Source: JAKVKY01 sp964293585 | Lineage (GTDB): Bacteria; Bacillota; Negativicutes; Acidaminococcales; Acidaminococcaceae | Direction of reading: 5' to 3' | NCBI GenBank assembly: GCA_964293585.1 | Contig: CAXYYS010000025.1 | Location: 1-26,889 of the forward strand | DNA length: 26,889 nt | The notes under the pieces: model-generated | Told to the model about the DNA's origin: nothing | What the model saw: the letters and a program-made list of their open reading frames with translations, nothing else | Databases searched by the model: none | Program-made: the position numbers and the translations under genes | Shown here: positions 1 to 6,947 of the stretch, piece after piece | Numbering within the stretch: the stretch's first letter is position 1 | How the letters are laid out: every line of letters begins with the position of its first letter

Positions 1-81
1 TTTAAAGAAACTAATATCAAGGTTGCCAGGATGGATTTCTATTTCGTTGAGAACTGTTTTAAAAGCACTCTTCTCACCATC

Positions 82-270
82 TCAATATGTATTACAATGG
101 ATTCCGATCATAGGTTTGGTATCATTATGTATTACTAATGTAATGTCTTTATCAGCAGCTCTCCAATGAAAGTTGTTTTTGATTTTATTACAACCAGTAC
201 AAGTATTTTTCCATTGGTTTGCTGCATAGGCTGCATTTTTTAATACTCTTTCAATCATCCTTTTCCACAT
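82..270 (-). CDS. Small protein of unknown function, downstream of the WYL regulator; possibly interrupted by a stop
   Basis: This 62-residue reading frame starts 6 bp after the stop of the WYL regulator on the same strand, so the two are probably co-transcribed. I do not recognise the family. A CTGC pair of cysteines near residues 24-27 and an 'NNFHW' segment are visible. Two starts are possible: the ATG at 270, which abuts AGAGAGG, or the ATG at 258, which sits 12 bases behind that purine-rich site. The frame ends at TGA (82-84) but continues open in the same frame to the left edge of the window, reading DGEKSAF, then KTVLNEIEIHPGN. That looks like ordinary coding sequence. The gene may therefore be longer and broken by a nonsense change (TGG to TGA). 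Translation is certain as a reading frame; function is unknown. Confidence 0.45.
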   Translation of the reverse strand: MWKRMIERVLKNAAYAANQWKNTCTGCNKIKNNFHWRAADKDITLVIHNDTKPMIGIHCNTY

Positions 271-276
271 CCTCTC

Positions 277-1275
277 TTAATATTTCCGTAAGGCTTTTTC
301 CAGTTCGGACTTGACCTGGTCCCGGAGTGCTTGGGGTTCCATCACCTCGCAGTCACTGCCGTACTGGAGCGCAAAGATCTTGGCGCCTTCCAGGGAGGCT
401 TTAAATTTTACTTCCATGGTCGTGGCATCCAGCGCCTGCATTTGCACCTTGCTGCCAAAGGTATCTAAAACATTGCCTGCATGTTTAAGCGGCATCTTGA
501 GCACAATATTTTCAGAAGCGCCGCCAAACATCAGATTGTGTTCGTTCACGTAACGGCCCATGCTCAGCTGCACATTGTTCGTGTAACCTTTAATCATGCC
601 CAGGGAAATAGCTTTATGTTCTTCCCGGATGACAAGATTGGTAATTTTGTCAATACGGAAATGCCGCAGCGCATTTTTAGTACCGACGCTGCACACCAGA
701 TAATACTGACCTGCTGCGCAGATCATGGCAAAAGGATGCACGATCAAATCACGGCTAAACTTTGGCTTCAGCAATCCGTCCGGTTGTACATCATTATAAG
801 TAAAACTTAGCTGCAACCGTTTCCGGATGGCTTCTTCTATCAGTTCCAGGTTCAGGAAAAAATCTTTGTTGCGCTGGTGAATCCAGTCTGGCAAAGTGAT
901 GACATGGATCAACTTTTTCGTTCTCAGGGCAGGCGTACCCATTTCTGCTAGACGGTCGATTAACTTTTTAGCATTGGTTTGGGGGATATACTTAGAAGAA
1001 AGGACTCCATCCACCAAAGCCCGGAGTTCGCTGTCCTCAAAGGTACGGCTGTTCAGGTACCAGCCCGAATTATCGTGGGCGATATCGTAATGGAACTCGT
1101 CCCGCAATAGGCCCAGGTGCCGGGAGATAGCGTTGCGTGTCAGTTTAACGTTGTAATCTTGCAGCAGCAGTTCCCCGATAGCTTCGTTTTTCAGATGGCG
1201 TTCCGTGTCCGTGTACTGTTCCAGCAATTTCAGGATGCACAGGATGCCGGTCTTTTTGTCGCTGGTGTCTAACAT
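277..1275 (-). CDS. WYL-domain transcriptional regulator
   Basis: The 332-residue protein has an N-terminal helix-turn-helix region (about residues 8-65, 'LTRNAISRHLGLLRDEF'), a central WYL domain and a C-terminal WCX-like tail. The WYL core is seen in 'HPFAMICAAGQYYLVC' followed by 'LRHFRIDKI', matching the family pattern of an aromatic/Leu sheet and an R-x-FR-D-K/R-I strand. WYL proteins are DNA-binding regulators that sense ligands such as nucleotides or oligonucleotides, and many control stress or phage-defence genes. I chose the ATG at 1275 because it follows GGGGTGAG at good spacing; the longer frame from 1338 would run through a likely -10 (TATAAT at 1304-1309). A small gene follows 6 bp downstream. 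The real target is unknown. Confidence 0.85.
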   Translation of the reverse strand: MLDTSDKKTGILCILKLLEQYTDTERHLKNEAIGELLLQDYNVKLTRNAISRHLGLLRDEFHYDIAHDNSGWYLNSRTFEDSELRALVDGVLSSKYIPQTNAKKLIDRLAEMGTPALRTKKLIHVITLPDWIHQRNKDFFLNLELIEEAIRKRLQLSFTYNDVQPDGLLKPKFSRDLIVHPFAMICAAGQYYLVCSVGTKNALRHFRIDKITNLVIREEHKAISLGMIKGYTNNVQLSMGRYVNEHNLMFGGASENIVLKMPLKHAGNVLDTFGSKVQMQALDATTMEVKFKASLEGAKIFALQYGSDCEVMEPQALRDQVKSELEKALRKY

Positions 1276-1303
1276 AAGCTCACCCCTTGTTATTGATATT
1301 CTA

Positions 1304-1309
1304 ATTATA
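1304..1309 (-). promoter_or_regulatory. Likely -10 element of the WYL regulator
   Basis: Reading the minus strand, a perfect TATAAT lies about 30 bases before the preferred ATG at 1275, leaving a short leader that includes the GGGGTGAG ribosome site. The -35 at 17-bp spacing is poor (TATTTT), so activity may need an activator. Confidence 0.4.
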
Positions 1310-1519
1310 CTACTTCTTGTGCCATAAAAATAGGGCACGGGAATTACGTACAGATTTTAATCGGGTATTTTACTTTTACCCCAAATTATCCCCTTTTTTC
1401 CCCTCCCAAACCCCGTCTTTTTTGCAGAAAAAATGCGCTATTTTTCTGGATGGACTTGCAGCCTTAATGGCAGGTAAGTGGTAGTAAGTGCTGGAGACTA
1501 CTCTAGAAGCATATAAAAT

Positions 1520-1579
1520 GACTAAATATAGGTAAATACGACTAAATATTAATGTTTACGAGTAAATTTGAGATTTTTG
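1520..1579. repeat. Three tandem imperfect 20-bp repeats
   Basis: Three units of exactly 20 bp follow one another: GACTAAATATAGGTAAATAC, GACTAAATATTAATGTTTAC and GAGTAAATTTGAGATTTTTG. The first ten bases agree fully in units 1 and 2 and in 8 of 10 positions in unit 3. A 20-bp period is near two helical turns, so the units would face the same side of the DNA, as expected for an operator array. Confidence 0.55.
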
Positions 1580-1621
1580 AATTTTCGTAGCGCCATAGTT
1601 AAATATAATAGGAAAAATTTA

Positions 1622-1658
1622 ATCGCTGTAGACCAGTCAGGGAATGGCTTACAGCGAT
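1622..1658. repeat. Inverted repeat / stem-loop
   Basis: The arms ATCGCTGTA (1622-1630) and TACAGCGAT (1650-1658) are perfect complements. A further CCA/TGG pairing inside is separated from them by a G-T pair and one mismatch, giving a hairpin with a 9-base loop. No T-run follows on either strand, so it is not a plain terminator. It could be an operator, a structured RNA element or an intergenic repeat end. Confidence 0.5.
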
Positions 1659-2029
1659 GGCCTTAAATTAGCGCTTTGGGCATATGGGATGGGGAAAAGT
1701 ACCATTGGGGTGTGTCAAAACGCGTGGCGGGCCCTTTTTGAATGATTTCTCTGGGAACCGCACGGGGACTGGCTTTGCAGAGGGTGCTTTTCCAAAAACT
1801 GCTTTTTTGCACTTTTTTAACTTTTTGACTAACCGCAAATTTAAGGCTTACATCGGTTTTAACTCTAATTTTTTTGCAACAAATTGGCACTAGCAATTTA
1901 AATTTTGCTCAGCGTTTTCCTAAAAATTTTCTCGTGCTAGCTTTTGTTTTCGCCGCGGCACGCATAAATAAATTTTGGGTGCTAAATATTTTGACCGCCG
2001 TACTTAAAATAAAAAATCTTTCACTTTTA

Positions 2030-2038
2030 TGTTATAAT
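2030..2038 (+). promoter_or_regulatory. Extended -10 promoter of dpaL
   Basis: The sequence TGTTATAAT gives a TG-n-TATAAT extended -10. No good -35 is present at 16-18 bp, which fits an extended -10 promoter. The start codon lies about 65 bases downstream, after GGAGG. Confidence 0.5.
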
Positions 2039-2102
2039 TTTCTTGACGGGTAATTAGTGAGTAGTCCGCTTTTTATTTTACGTTTTTTTTACGGAGGTAG
2101 TC

Positions 2103-3302
2103 ATGACAATCCAGCTTGTACATTTACAACGTCCGGCCCAGGGCGCGCCGGTACAAAAATTTAACTTAGCCCAGGCGCAGCTTGCCCGGAATTTTCATAG
2201 CAGCATTCCCGGGTACGCACCCACGCCGTTAGTTAATTTGCCAAAGTTGGCGGCGTCTTTGGGCGTGGCCGGTTTGTATGTGAAAGACGAAAGCAAACGC
2301 TTCGGCCTGAACGCCTTTAAAGTCTTGGGCGGCAGTTTTGCCATCGCCAGTTACATTGCGGAAAAATTAAACTTACGGCGCGAAGATTTGACGTTCCAAT
2401 TATTAACCAGTCCGGAAGTGAAGGTAAAATTGGGTCCGGTTACTTTTGTTACGGCTACGGACGGCAATCACGGCAGGGGCGTGGCCTGGACCGCTAACCG
2501 TCTGGGTCAGCGCAGCGTGGTGTACATGCCTAAGGGCAGTGCGCCGGAACGGCTACAAAATATTCGTGCCCTGGGGTCTGAGGCCAGCATTACGGACTTG
2601 GTGTACGATGACGCGGTGCGTCTGGCCAAACGGCAGGCGGCCAAGAACGGTTGGGTGCTGGTGCAGGATACGGACTGGGAGGGCTACACCAAGATTCCCG
2701 GCTGGATCATGCAGGGCTATACCACTTTGGGCTGTGAGATTTTAGAACAGTTGGGGAAAGTGCGACCCACCCATATCTTTTTACAGGCGGGGGTAGGTTC
2801 TCTGGCGGGCGCCCTGGCGGCTTTTTTTGCCAGCGTCTATGGCGACGGGGAGAAGGCGCCGGTGGTGACGGTAGTGGAACCGGAGGGGGCGGCCTGCGTG
2901 TTCAAGACGGCGATGGCCAACGACGGAAAGCTGCATTTTGCCGGCAAGATGCAGACCATCATGGCGGGACTATGCTGCGGCGAACCTTGCCGCACGGCCT
3001 GGGAAATTCTCCACGACCATGCGGATTATTTTGCCACCATTCCCGATGAGGCTGCGGCCACGGGTATGCGCATCTTAGGGCACCCGCTGCCGGGAGACCG
3101 GCAGATCATCAGCGGCGAAAGCGGGGCTTCGACTTTCGGCCTGGTGGCGGCAGTTTTGCGCCAGCCGGAATATGCGGCCGTGAAAGCTCAGTTAGGGTTA
3201 GATAACAAGAGCCGTATCCTTTGTATTTCTACGGAAGGGGACACGGATCAGGCCAACTACCGGCGCATCGTCTGGGATGGAGCCTGGGGCACGGCAAAGT
3301 AA
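2103..3302 (+). CDS. dpaL: Diaminopropionate ammonia-lyase
   Basis: This PLP enzyme (fold type II) splits 2,3-diaminopropionate into pyruvate and two ammonia. The 399 residues match the usual length of the family (E. coli YgeX/DpaL is 398). The PLP lysine is K73 in 'KRFGLNAFKVLGGSFA', and the 'TATDGNHGRGVAW' loop with D120 and the phosphate-binding 'GVGSLAGAL' glycines are present. The start is set by ACGGAGG seven to eight bases before the ATG. It stands alone: the genes on both sides have other roles, and no terminator is visible before the restriction-modification genes, though these have their own promoter. Role inferred: catabolism of diaminopropionate or detoxification of this compound in a fermenting anaerobe. 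Confidence 0.93.
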   Translation: MTIQLVHLQRPAQGAPVQKFNLAQAQLARNFHSSIPGYAPTPLVNLPKLAASLGVAGLYVKDESKRFGLNAFKVLGGSFAIASYIAEKLNLRREDLTFQLLTSPEVKVKLGPVTFVTATDGNHGRGVAWTANRLGQRSVVYMPKGSAPERLQNIRALGSEASITDLVYDDAVRLAKRQAAKNGWVLVQDTDWEGYTKIPGWIMQGYTTLGCEILEQLGKVRPTHIFLQAGVGSLAGALAAFFASVYGDGEKAPVVTVVEPEGAACVFKTAMANDGKLHFAGKMQTIMAGLCCGEPCRTAWEILHDHADYFATIPDEAAATGMRILGHPLPGDRQIISGESGASTFGLVAAVLRQPEYAAVKAQLGLDNKSRILCISTEGDTDQANYRRIVWDGAWGTAK

Positions 3303-3309
3303 GTGGCTT

Positions 3310-3338
3310 TTGTCTTTGGCGCCGCGATTTGGTATAAT
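3310..3338 (+). promoter_or_regulatory. Promoter of the restriction-modification operon
   Basis: TTGTCT (3310-3315), a 17-bp spacer and TATAAT (3333-3338) preceded by TG-G (extended -10) lie just after the dpaL stop. The methyltransferase GTG follows about 30 bases later behind AAGGAG. Confidence 0.6.
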
Positions 3339-3369
3339 TAATAAAATACTTAGTAAGGAGAAACTTGCT

Positions 3370-4887
3370 GTGCTTGATTATATTCTTGACACCACTGAAA
3401 AATATATTGCGGCTATGCCAAAAGACCAGCGTAAAAAATATGGACAATTTTTTACCAGTAAAGCTACGGCAATCTTTATGGCAGGGCTTTATAAGCCTTG
3501 TTGGGAAAAGGCAAAATCAGTATCTGTCTTGGATACTGGAGCTGGTTCAGGCATACTTTCGGTGGCTTTGCTTGAAAGGTTGACTACTAGCAAACTTAAA
3601 GAGGTATCATTAACTTGCTATGAAAATGATAAAAAAATAATACCACTCTTGCGGGCAAACCTAAATTATGTTCTGGACCATGTGCCATTTAAATTAAATT
3701 TTGAAATAGTGGAAGCAAATTATATAACTAGCCAGGCCTCAGAATTTAATTCGGATTTGTTTTCCCAGGGACAGAGCAAAAAATATGATCTTATAATAGG
3801 GAATCCACCCTATTTGAAAGTTCCCGGGGCTTCTATTGAGGCAAAATCAATGCCATCGATATGTTATGGAGCTCCTAATTTGTATTTTCTCTTTGCCGCC
3901 ATGGCCCTTTTTAATTTAAAAGATAAAAAGGAAATGGTCTATATTATTCCCAGATCATGGACTTCGGGAGCGTATTTTGAGCATTTTCGCAGGTATTTTT
4001 TAAGTGTTGGCAAATTGAAACATATTCATCTTTTTGTGAGTAGAGATAAAGTTTTTGAGCATGAAAATGTTTTGCAGGAAACTATCATCATCAAAGTTGA
4101 GAAGTCAACGGTAAAGCCTAAATCTATAAAAATTTCTTGCTCGAACAGCAACAATGATTTTGCTAAGATACATGCCATTACTTTACCGTATAACGTAGTT
4201 GTATCTGACCTAAACAATTATGTTTATCTGGTGACTAAGCGTAGTGAAGCTGAGTTACTAGAAAAAATGGGCAGGTGGACAGATACTTTACCTAGCATTG
4301 GCTTGAAGATGAAGACGGGACTGACTGTTGATTTTAGAGAATGGCAGTATTTAAAAGATGTGGCTGGGGAAAATACTGTGCCGATGTTTTTTGCGCAGCA
4401 TATTAAAAATGGTCATATTGTTTATCCGACTGGCAAGCATGGAGAATATCTGTTACGTGGAAAAGCAGGTTTACTGCAAAAGAATAGCAACTATCTTTTT
4501 GTAAAAAGGTTTACATCAAAGGAAGAAAAACGCCGGTTACAATGTGGGATTTATCTCTCTAAACAATTTCCGGACTTTGATGTTATCAGTACTCAAAATA
4601 AAATAAATTTTATCGACAATAGAGAGCATAGTTTGGATGAGGCCGCTGTTTATGGACTGTATGTACTCTTTAATTCTACGGCTTACGATACTTATTATCG
4701 CATCTTAAATGGTTCGACACAGGTTAATTCTACAGAGATTAATACTTTGCCAGTTCCTAAACTTACTTTAATTAAAGAAATGGGTGCTAAATTGATGGCT
4801 GCAAAGGACTTGTCGGTGGGAACTTGTGATCAGATTTTGGAGGCATATTTGCATGGAGAAGAAGGAAGAAGCGAAAAAGTTTCTTAA
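3370..4887 (+). CDS. Type II N6-adenine DNA methyltransferase (BsuBI/PstI-type partner)
   Basis: The 505-residue enzyme transfers a methyl group from S-adenosylmethionine to adenine in DNA. Motif I reads 'VLDTGAGSG' (about residues 53-61) for cofactor binding, and the catalytic NPPY is at residues 145-148 in 'DLIIGNPPYLKV'. The upstream 'KKYGQFFTSKATAIFMA' segment is typical of gamma-class / Eco57I-like methylases. I chose the GTG at 3370, nine bases after AAGGAG, since the ATG at 3277 lies inside dpaL. Its 3' end overlaps the endonuclease gene by 35 bp. From the partner's family the target is probably CTGCAG (inference). The gene is clearly AT-rich next to its GC-richer neighbours, a sign of transfer. 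It protects host DNA from the paired nuclease. Confidence 0.9.
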   Translation: MLDYILDTTEKYIAAMPKDQRKKYGQFFTSKATAIFMAGLYKPCWEKAKSVSVLDTGAGSGILSVALLERLTTSKLKEVSLTCYENDKKIIPLLRANLNYVLDHVPFKLNFEIVEANYITSQASEFNSDLFSQGQSKKYDLIIGNPPYLKVPGASIEAKSMPSICYGAPNLYFLFAAMALFNLKDKKEMVYIIPRSWTSGAYFEHFRRYFLSVGKLKHIHLFVSRDKVFEHENVLQETIIIKVEKSTVKPKSIKISCSNSNNDFAKIHAITLPYNVVVSDLNNYVYLVTKRSEAELLEKMGRWTDTLPSIGLKMKTGLTVDFREWQYLKDVAGENTVPMFFAQHIKNGHIVYPTGKHGEYLLRGKAGLLQKNSNYLFVKRFTSKEEKRRLQCGIYLSKQFPDFDVISTQNKINFIDNREHSLDEAAVYGLYVLFNSTAYDTYYRILNGSTQVNSTEINTLPVPKLTLIKEMGAKLMAAKDLSVGTCDQILEAYLHGEEGRSEKVS

Positions 4888-5770
4888 GGCAATTGGCATG
4901 CCGGTACGGCAGCAATCCGATGTCTGTGCTTATTCACTATTGGCATTGGCAGATATTAAACCGGAAGATGAGTGGGATCAGGCAACAAATAAACCATTAA
5001 GAATTCATGATATTTTAAAATTCACAGAGAATGTATACGGGGTCCAGTATGCGGAAAATTCCCGGGAAACTTTTCGTAAAGTAGCCTTACATTATTTTTA
5101 TATTGCGGCTATTATTGATTACAATACTACTGCAACTAATAGCCCCAACTATAAATATAATTTGACACCGGAAGCTTTAAAACTTATTCGTTCGCTCAAT
5201 TCGGATACGTGGGAAAAAGAATTAGCGGAATTTGTTGCTAAGAATAAAATGTTGAAAGAACTATTAGCATCAAAGAAACATCTGGCCATGTTGCCGGTGA
5301 AGATAAATAACAGTGACTATCAATTTTCGCCAGGAAAACATAATCAATTGCAGAAAGCGATTATTGAAGAGTTTGCTCCTCGCTTTGCTCCAAGCTCAGA
5401 ATGCCTGTACGTTGGTGACACCGTACAAAAAAATCTTGTGAAGCTGGAGGAAAAGTTAGGGTTGTTAGGTTTTACAATTACCCAGCATGATATCATGCCG
5501 GATGTGGTTCTCTATCGGTCGGATAAGGATTGGCTATATTTTATTGAAGCAGTAACTTCTGTTGGTCCTATGAGTCCGAAACGGAAAATGGATTTATTAG
5601 ACATGACTAAAGACGTTAAATCACCAAAGATTTTTATTACGGCGTTTCTGGACTTTAAAACTTACAAGAGGTTTGCAGATTCACTGGCGTGGGATACCGA
5701 AGTTTGGATTGCTGAATTGCCGGATCACATGATACATCTAAATGGCGACAAGTTTTTAGGACCTAGATAA
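4853..5770 (+). CDS. BsuBI/PstI-family type II restriction endonuclease
   Basis: This 305-residue nuclease cuts unmethylated DNA, in the characterised BsuBI and PstI enzymes at CTGCAG. The C-terminal half carries the family hallmark: 'MPDVVLY' with D217, then 'EAVTSVGPMSPKR' (E232-R244), and the closing 'TEVWIAELPDHMIHLNGDKFLGPR' region. D217 and E232 are likely metal ligands (inference). The N-terminal part (to about residue 150) is helical and less conserved in the family. I chose the ATG at 4853 behind TTGGAGG rather than 4826. The gene starts inside the methyltransferase gene, so translation of the two is probably coupled, with methylase made first. Base composition matches the methylase and differs from the flanks. 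A perfect hairpin terminator follows. Confidence 0.92.
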   Translation: MEKKEEAKKFLKAIGMPVRQQSDVCAYSLLALADIKPEDEWDQATNKPLRIHDILKFTENVYGVQYAENSRETFRKVALHYFYIAAIIDYNTTATNSPNYKYNLTPEALKLIRSLNSDTWEKELAEFVAKNKMLKELLASKKHLAMLPVKINNSDYQFSPGKHNQLQKAIIEEFAPRFAPSSECLYVGDTVQKNLVKLEEKLGLLGFTITQHDIMPDVVLYRSDKDWLYFIEAVTSVGPMSPKRKMDLLDMTKDVKSPKIFITAFLDFKTYKRFADSLAWDTEVWIAELPDHMIHLNGDKFLGPR

Positions 5771-5788
5771 GAAACAAGTAAAATTTAA

Positions 5789-5825
5789 AGGACTTCCCTA
5801 ACATGCCAGGGAAGTCCTAATTTTT
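5789..5825. terminator. Bidirectional rho-independent terminator
   Basis: AGGACTTCCCT (5789-5799) pairs perfectly with AGGGAAGTCCT (5808-5818) around an 8-base loop. TTTTT follows on the plus strand, and the minus strand reads into TTTAAATTTTAC. It ends the restriction operon and the convergent MBL gene. Confidence 0.85.
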
Positions 5826-6699
5826 ACAACTTTATAATCTGTCCCGCCGCGGCGTAATGCAGCTGGTCGTCCAGATATTTGTGCAGGAAGTCAAACTGTG
5901 CTTGGCCGGTGCAGTGACAGGTGTAGTACTGGCAGTGATAGCCGGCTAAAATTTTCGCCGCCTCTTCCAAACGCTTACTGTCGGCAGTAGCCGGATCCAG
6001 TTTCATGAAATGGAAACCGCCGACGAGCACGTCGGGTTTAAACCAGCTCATGATATTTAGGATGCCTTTGTGGGAACAGCCGCTAAAAAGTACCCGTTGG
6101 CCTTTTTCTTCTACCAGTAAATATTGCTCGTGCTTAAAATCGTCGGGCACCCGCTGGCCGTTTACCACTTTGGTCAGGCCGTAGCTGTGGACCGGGTAGG
6201 GGCAGGTCCTGGCATTGCAGTTGTAGAGATGTAACTTGCTGGTAGGAACAGGTTGGTCTGTTTCTGCGCCGGTGTTTGTTCTGGCCGTACTGTTGCCGGT
6301 ACTGGTTTGTGCCGGCGGCAAAGTACTTAAATCCAGTTCTGCCTCCACAAAATGCAGCCGGGGATTCTTTTTTAACTCTGCATCCAAACTGATATCCCGT
6401 CCGTCGGCGGAAAAATGTTGGCTAAAGGCCTGCTTTTGCAGATAGACATTGGCTTTTTTATTCAGGGCTAAAAAAGTCTGGAGGCCGCCTCCGTGATCGT
6501 TGTGACCGTGGGACAGGATTGCCGTGTCCACCTGGGTAAGATCCACACCCGCTTTTTGGGCGTTGGCCGCAAACTGGTCCGAGGCACCCATGTCAAAGAG
6601 AATTTTCCGGGATCCCGTCTCGATATACATGCTCAGTCCGTGCTCGCAGGCAAACGATTGCGCGCATACGGTATTTTCCATCAGCATCACGATTTTCAT
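5824..6699 (-). CDS. MBL-fold metallohydrolase (COG1237-like)
   Basis: The 291-residue protein has the metallo-beta-lactamase metal motif 'SHGHNDHGGG' (HxHxDH at residues 64-69) and later histidines in 'GCSHKGILN', 'GGFHFMKLD' and 'YYTCHCTG'. This arrangement matches the COG1237 group, often annotated as 7,8-dihydropterin-6-yl-methyl-4-(beta-D-ribofuranosyl)aminobenzene phosphate synthase-like, whose role in bacteria is poorly known. A Thr/Gln/Pro-rich stretch of roughly 25 residues ('PPAQTSTGNSTARTNTG' and on) interrupts the fold, probably a surface loop. I chose the ATG at 6699 because GGGAGG precedes it; the longer frame from 6777 runs through the promoter. It stands alone, convergent to the restriction operon. 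The substrate cannot be told from sequence. Confidence 0.85.
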   Translation of the reverse strand: MKIVMLMENTVCAQSFACEHGLSMYIETGSRKILFDMGASDQFAANAQKAGVDLTQVDTAILSHGHNDHGGGLQTFLALNKKANVYLQKQAFSQHFSADGRDISLDAELKKNPRLHFVEAELDLSTLPPAQTSTGNSTARTNTGAETDQPVPTSKLHLYNCNARTCPYPVHSYGLTKVVNGQRVPDDFKHEQYLLVEEKGQRVLFSGCSHKGILNIMSWFKPDVLVGGFHFMKLDPATADSKRLEEAAKILAGYHCQYYTCHCTGQAQFDFLHKYLDDQLHYAAAGQIIKL

Positions 6700-6721
6700 A
6701 GTTACGCCTCCCTTTGTATTT

Positions 6722-6733
6722 AGTATAACACAG
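6722..6733 (-). promoter_or_regulatory. Extended -10 of the MBL gene
   Basis: On the minus strand TGTTATACT provides TG-n-TATACT about 22 bases before the ATG at 6699. The -35 at 17 bp is weak (TTTTGG). Confidence 0.4.
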
Positions 6734-6871
6734 GTTAACATTCGCCAAAAGCATGGTAAAATATTTGGGATAAGCATTAGACATTGCCAGCAGCCAATGA
6801 CATAATGAGAACAAAGAAACTCTGATGGGTAAGGTATAGATAAGCCGCTCGGTGATAATTAGCTGGTGCAT

Positions 6872-6900
6872 TTGTAGTAATTTGCCGGCAATGGTATAAT
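6872..6900 (+). promoter_or_regulatory. Promoter of the exported uridine phosphorylase
   Basis: TTGTAG (6872-6877), a 17-bp spacer and TATAAT (6895-6900) with a preceding TG-G make a good sigma-70 promoter. The ribosome site GGGAGG and the ATG at 6948 follow. Confidence 0.65.
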
Positions 6901-6947
6901 TTAATAAATAAGTCGGTCATGCATAAGACCAGGGAGGATCCGTCAAA

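Larger units (their letters stand above)
1276..2102. other. 827-bp intergenic region between the WYL regulator and dpaL
   Basis: I see no convincing gene here. Overlapping frames on both strands at 1663-1896 (77 and 69 codons) have no good ribosome site and mirror each other, so I treat them as non-coding. The region holds the WYL promoter, three 20-bp tandem repeats (1520-1579), a 9-bp-arm inverted repeat (1622-1658), a stretch of GC-rich sequence embedded in AT-rich flanks (about 1680-1800), and the dpaL promoter near 2030. The GC-rich part could be a degraded gene or an intergenic repeat element. Confidence 0.5.

Noticed and set aside
1663..1896. Overlapping frames of 77 (minus) and 69 (plus) codons in the WYL-dpaL gap
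   Set aside because: Neither has a good ribosome site or a recognisable domain, and they mirror each other; treated as part of a non-coding or degraded block.
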